Below are positions 60,583 through 64,000 of a stretch of 64,000 nt of DNA, piece by piece. Origin of the DNA: Muribaculaceae bacterium (lineage in GTDB: Bacteria > Bacteroidota > Bacteroidia > Bacteroidales > Muribaculaceae); NCBI GenBank assembly GCA_022509165.1, contig JAFLTT010000002.1:1-64000 (forward strand), given 5' to 3'. Every line of letters starts with the position of its first letter. The first letter of the stretch is position 1. The notes under the pieces were generated by a model, which saw only the letters and a program-made list of their open reading frames with translations, did not search any database and was not told the DNA's origin. The translations under genes were made by a program, and so were the position numbers.

Positions 60583-62018
60583 ATTTCCTTTTCAAAGAAA
60601 AACAGGATCTTACTTCAGTAATACAAGGGAAACAGCCTGTGGGGCGCCGGGAGCAGCTCCGACTGGCTGTTTCTTTGAGTATTCCGGCTATAGTGGCACA
60701 GATTTCTGCCATCATTATGCAGTATATCGACGCTTCTATGGTGGGAAGTCTTGGTGCATTGCCGGCAGCATCCATAGGTCTGGTCACTACCTCTACATGG
60801 ATTTTCTTTGGTCTGGTATCGGCCTGTTCGGTTGGTTTCTCAGTACAGGTAGCCCATCTTTTAGGGGCCGGTAATCCAAAAGGAGCAAGAGAGGTGCTTC
60901 GTCAGGCACTTGTGGCCGCTTTATTCTATAGTTTTCTCCTGGCAGGAATTGGAATAGCCATCAGCTGGGATCTTCCACGTTGGCTTGGAGGTGAACCTGC
61001 TATACGCCATAATGCCACTCTTTATTTCCTTGTGACAGTAGCGGCTATGCCTCTTTTCCAGTTCAGTTACCTCTCAGCCGGTATGCTGAGAAGCAGTGGC
61101 AATCTTGTATTTCCGGGTGTCATTGGTACCATGATGTGCATACTGGATGTAGCCTTTAATTTTGTGTTGATTTTCCCTACCCGAGAGATTCATCTGGCCG
61201 GTCATCCTTTCACTATGCCGGGATTCGGTCTGGGAGTGTGGGGAGCGGCATTGGGTACCTCTTTGGCAGAAGGTATAGGAGCTATCATAATGCTCTGGAA
61301 ATTGATATTCCGTTCCCGGGATATGAAACTTACTGGTGAGAAAGGCAGTTTCAGGCTTAGAAGAAGTTGTATGAAAAGAGCCTTCCATATAGGGTTTCCC
61401 TTAGGCATAGAAAGATTTCTCACTTCGGGGGCACAAGTGATGATTACAGTGATTGTGGCACCCTTGGGAGCCGCATCAATTGCAGCGAATGCCTTTGCTG
61501 TGATTGCAGAAAGTATCTGCTATATGCCCGGCTATGGAATCGGAGATGCCACCACCACACTTGTAGGCCAAAGCATAGGCGCAGGACGTCAGAAACTCAC
61601 ACGTCAGTTTGCCTGGACTTCAACCTGGCTTGGTATGGGAGTGATGACAGTGCTTGGTGGCCTGATGTATGGTATAGCTCCCTTTATGATGGAAATAATG
61701 ACCCCCGACCATGAGATTATATCTCTTGGAGTGGTGGCTCTTCGCACAGAAGCTTGGGCTGAGCCCATGTATGCTGCCTCTATAGTAGCTTACGGTGCTT
61801 TTGTAGGGGCCGGGGATACTTTGATACCCAGTTTCATGAACTTAGGCAGTATGTGGGGTGTAAGAGTAGTGCTTGCTGCCATATTAGCCCCCATATATGG
61901 CCTACACGGTGTGTGGATAGCCATGGCAATCGAACTCACATTCCGTGGAGCAATCTTCTTGGTACGTCTAAAGAGCGGAGCCTGGATGTTGAGAATAAAC
62001 AAATTGCGCAATATGTAG
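60579..62018 (+). CDS. MATE-family efflux transporter
   Basis: A 479-residue, 12-helix Na+- or H+-coupled exporter. The two MATE repeats start at about residues 30 and 260: SLSIPAIVAQISAIIMQYIDASMVGSLG and AFHIGFPLGIERFLTSGAQVMI. Further matches are LLGAGNPKGAREVLRQAL and YGIGDATTTLVGQSIGAGR, both typical of DinF/NorM-like proteins. It exports cationic compounds, drugs or metabolites; which is unknown. Its four-base overlap with the DUF3737 gene means they are translated as a unit. Confidence 0.93.
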   Translation: MNFLFKEKQDLTSVIQGKQPVGRREQLRLAVSLSIPAIVAQISAIIMQYIDASMVGSLGALPAASIGLVTTSTWIFFGLVSACSVGFSVQVAHLLGAGNPKGAREVLRQALVAALFYSFLLAGIGIAISWDLPRWLGGEPAIRHNATLYFLVTVAAMPLFQFSYLSAGMLRSSGNLVFPGVIGTMMCILDVAFNFVLIFPTREIHLAGHPFTMPGFGLGVWGAALGTSLAEGIGAIIMLWKLIFRSRDMKLTGEKGSFRLRRSCMKRAFHIGFPLGIERFLTSGAQVMITVIVAPLGAASIAANAFAVIAESICYMPGYGIGDATTTLVGQSIGAGRQKLTRQFAWTSTWLGMGVMTVLGGLMYGIAPFMMEIMTPDHEIISLGVVALRTEAWAEPMYAASIVAYGAFVGAGDTLIPSFMNLGSMWGVRVVLAAILAPIYGLHGVWIAMAIELTFRGAIFLVRLKSGAWMLRINKLRNM

Positions 62019-62154
62019 GTTATTAATATAAAGACTTTTATCGCTTTTGCAGGTGTCAATTTTATTGATATTACGTACTTGGGAAAGGATGCAAAGCCGG
62101 AAAGTTCAGAGAGTTAAGGATTCTCTAAAATTCACAAAACAAAAATAACCCGCT

Positions 62155-63342
62155 ATGAAATTTGATTTTGACAAACCTATCGACCGCCACAATTCCAATT
62201 CTTATAAATGGGACACCCTGAATATGGAGAATATAATTCCTCTATGGGTTGCCGACATGGATTTCCAGACTGCTCCATGTATTATCGAGGCACTGAAAAA
62301 AAGAGTTGAGCATGGGGTGTTCGGTTACACCCGTGTGCCTGACCGGTATTATCAAGCTACGGTGGAATGGTTTGCCCGTAGGCATAATTGGAATATCCTC
62401 CCCTCCGACATTATTTATACAAGCGGGGTTGTCCCGGCTATTTCTGCAATAATTAAGGCTCTCACCAATCCGGGGGATAAAGTTATAATACAGACTCCTG
62501 TCTATAATTGTTTCTTTTCCTCAATTCGCAACAATGAATGTGTGGCCTCCGAAAATGAATTAATTTACAAGGACGTTGCATATACTATAGATTTTGACGA
62601 TCTGGAGAAGAGAGCATCAGATCCAGCGGCCAAACTTCTGCTGCTTTGCAATCCGCATAATCCCTCGGGTAGAGTATGGACATATAACGAACTAATCAGG
62701 ATTTATGAAATATGCCATCGGCACGGTGTCGTAGTGGTAAGCGATGAGATACACTGCGAGTTGGTTTATCCTCCTTTTGTATATATACCTTTCTGCAGTC
62801 TTTCAGAGGAGGTGGCTCAAAATTCTGTAGCCTGCGTATCACCCAGCAAGTCGTTTAATATTGCAGGCTTGCAGATTGCAAATATCGTATGTCGCAATGA
62901 GGAGATGAGAAAGAAAATAGACAAAGCAATAAATATTAATGAAGTTTGCGATGTAAATCCATTTGGTGTTTTGGCCACTATCTCTGCTTATACCGATGGA
63001 GAACCATGGCTCACCGAATTAATTGATTATCTACAGAAGAACTATGAGTATTTGGTGACTTTTTTCAAGAATGAACTCCCGGATTTCCCTATAGTAAGGC
63101 TCGAAGGCACTTACCTTGTGTGGGTAGACTGCAAACATCTTGGTATTCCATCGGTGGAACTGGAAGAGAAGCTTATACGTGAAGGAGGAGTCTGGTTGAA
63201 TCCCGGGTCGATGTATGGAGAGGCCGGTGAAGGTTTCATGCGGATTAATATCGCATGTCCGAAGGAAAGACTTGAAGAAGGCTTAAAGAGATTAAAAAAA
63301 GTTCTTGCACCTCATTATGAAGACGACAGTGACATCCAGTAA
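62155..63342 (+). CDS. MalY/PatB-type pyridoxal-phosphate C-S lyase
   Basis: A 395-residue fold-type I enzyme that, in this family, cleaves cystathionine or cysteine-type thioethers to a thiol, pyruvate and ammonia. The Schiff-base lysine is K232 in SPSKSFNIAGLQIAN. NPHNPSGRVW, VVSDEIHCELVYP and the C-terminal NPGSMYGEAGEGFMRINIACP are all diagnostic of the MalY/PatB group. The length is normal. It is 136 bp after the MATE gene with no clear promoter, and is followed by a strong terminator. Aminotransferase activity is possible but less likely. Confidence 0.92.
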   Translation: MKFDFDKPIDRHNSNSYKWDTLNMENIIPLWVADMDFQTAPCIIEALKKRVEHGVFGYTRVPDRYYQATVEWFARRHNWNILPSDIIYTSGVVPAISAIIKALTNPGDKVIIQTPVYNCFFSSIRNNECVASENELIYKDVAYTIDFDDLEKRASDPAAKLLLLCNPHNPSGRVWTYNELIRIYEICHRHGVVVVSDEIHCELVYPPFVYIPFCSLSEEVAQNSVACVSPSKSFNIAGLQIANIVCRNEEMRKKIDKAININEVCDVNPFGVLATISAYTDGEPWLTELIDYLQKNYEYLVTFFKNELPDFPIVRLEGTYLVWVDCKHLGIPSVELEEKLIREGGVWLNPGSMYGEAGEGFMRINIACPKERLEEGLKRLKKVLAPHYEDDSDIQ

Positions 63343-63375
63343 AAAGAATTGAATGATAAAGTAATATGAAAAGTA

Positions 63376-63414
63376 ACAGAGGCTCTAATCCAAGTGGGGA
63401 AGAGCCTCTGTTAT
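63376..63414. terminator. Strong bidirectional terminator between malY-like gene and rmlB
   Basis: ACAGAGGCTCT (63376-63386) and AGAGCCTCTGT (63401-63411) form a perfect 11-bp stem with a 14-base loop, followed by TATTATT. It lies between two converging genes. Confidence 0.85.
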
Positions 63415-63443
63415 TATTGCCGATTAGATGAGGGAAGGAGGGA

Positions 63444-64000
63444 TCAGCGGTTTTTGTACATCTGGTCGTAGTATTTTTCGTAATCACCGCTTGTCACGTT
63501 GTCTACCCAGTCTTTATTGTCAAGATACCATTTCACAGTTTTTTCGATACCCTCTTCAAATTGCAGACTTGGCTCCCATCCGAGTTCTTTCTGTAGTTTG
63601 CGGCTGTCGATTGCATATCTCATATCATGTCCAAGCCGGTCGGTCACATAGGTGATGAGATGTTCGGAAGTGCCCTCCGGTTTTCCTGTAAGACGGTCGA
63701 CAGTCTTGATAACTACTTTAATCAGATCGATATTTTTCCATTCGTTAAATCCCCCGATATTATAAGTGTCACCAGGTTTTCCCTTATGGAAAATCAGATC
63801 AATAGCCCTGGCATGGTCTTCAACAAAAAGCCAGTCTCTTACATTTTCTCCTTTTCCATATACAGGAAGGTTCTTGCCTTGCAGGATATTGTTGATGAAT
63901 AATGGTATCAGTTTTTCCGGGAATTGATATGGACCATAATTGTTGGAACAGTTGGTCACGATGGTTGGCATGCCGTAAGTATCGTGATAAGCCCTTACGA
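63444..64000 (-). CDS. rmlB: dTDP-glucose 4,6-dehydratase, 3' part only
   Basis: Second step of dTDP-rhamnose synthesis; converts dTDP-glucose to dTDP-4-keto-6-deoxyglucose. The frame is open past the right edge: the codons before the internal ATG at 63971 read VRAYHDTYG, as in RmlB. The visible C-terminal half has [39 protein letters not shown] and [12 protein letters not shown], all characteristic. The N-terminal NAD-binding half and the start lie outside the window. It may supply dTDP-rhamnose for the rhamnosyltransferase-type enzymes at 48121 and 55193. That link is inferred. Confidence 0.95.
   Translation of the reverse strand, partial: VRAYHDTYGMPTIVTNCSNNYGPYQFPEKLIPLFINNILQGKNLPVYGKGENVRDWLFVEDHARAIDLIFHKGKPGDTYNIGGFNEWKNIDLIKVVIKTVDRLTGKPEGTSEHLITYVTDRLGHDMRYAIDSRKLQKELGWEPSLQFEEGIEKTVKWYLDNKDWVDNVTSGDYEKYYDQMYKNR

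Noticed and set aside
1..64000. tRNA or rRNA genes
   Set aside because: I looked for cloverleaf-like GGTTCGAATCC-type arms and rRNA stretches and recognised none; a covariance search would be needed to exclude a divergent one.

Overview
The window looks like chromosomal DNA of a gut-type Bacteroidales bacterium (Bacteroidota). The evidence is a SusC/SusD pair, several secreted proteins with type IX secretion (T9SS)-like C-terminal tails, DUF1573, DUF6029 and Omp28 proteins, a GlsB-like acyltransferase, and many promoters of the form TTTG-N19-21-TAnnTTTG with little Shine-Dalgarno signal. Muribaculaceae is my best guess at family level. That is an inference from protein style, not a measurement.

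Layout. 1-4.9 kb: the end of a SusC-like receptor and its SusD partner. 4.9-6.1 kb: an isolated four-helix-bundle gene bracketed by two inverted arrays of a 10-bp CTAG-containing repeat. 6.1-12.3 kb: three leftward secreted proteins, a C10 cysteine protease and two T9SS-tailed proteins. 12.8-19.6 kb: a rightward envelope cluster (TlpA-like thioredoxin, DUF6029 barrel, two Omp28-type lipoproteins, two T9SS-tailed proteins). 19.8-29.9 kb: housekeeping and envelope genes (msrAB, EamA exporter, NDH-2-like oxidoreductase, nhaD, priA with two small barrels, a DUF59 Fe-S factor, lpxH). 30.0-30.2 kb: a possible small RNA. 30.2-32.9 kb: a leftward set of CMP-sugar synthetase, LegB-like dehydratase and GlsB-like acyltransferase. 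33-39.3 kb: two DUF1573 proteins, meaB, an acyl-CoA ligase, prfB and an SDR. 39.4-53.8 kb: an exopolysaccharide locus (wzi, WecA/MraY-type transferase, wza, wzc, PHP phosphatase, polymerase, glycosyltransferases, wzx) whose distal half is strikingly AT-rich. 54-59.5 kb: fructose-bisphosphate aldolase, then a leftward operon of ion channel, urea transporter, MFS carrier and glycosyltransferase. 59.7-64 kb: DUF3737, a MATE exporter, a MalY/PatB-type lyase and the 3' part of rmlB, which runs off the right edge.

Two repeat systems stand out. The first is the four-helix-bundle gene with inverted 10-bp arrays; its own promoter sits inside one array and its stop codon sits inside the other. The second is a dispersed family of AT-rich repeats with a 7-bp period (AACAATA and related units) at four intergenic sites. 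At four gene ends the repeat begins exactly at, or supplies, the stop codon. No tRNA, rRNA, CRISPR array or transposase gene was seen.
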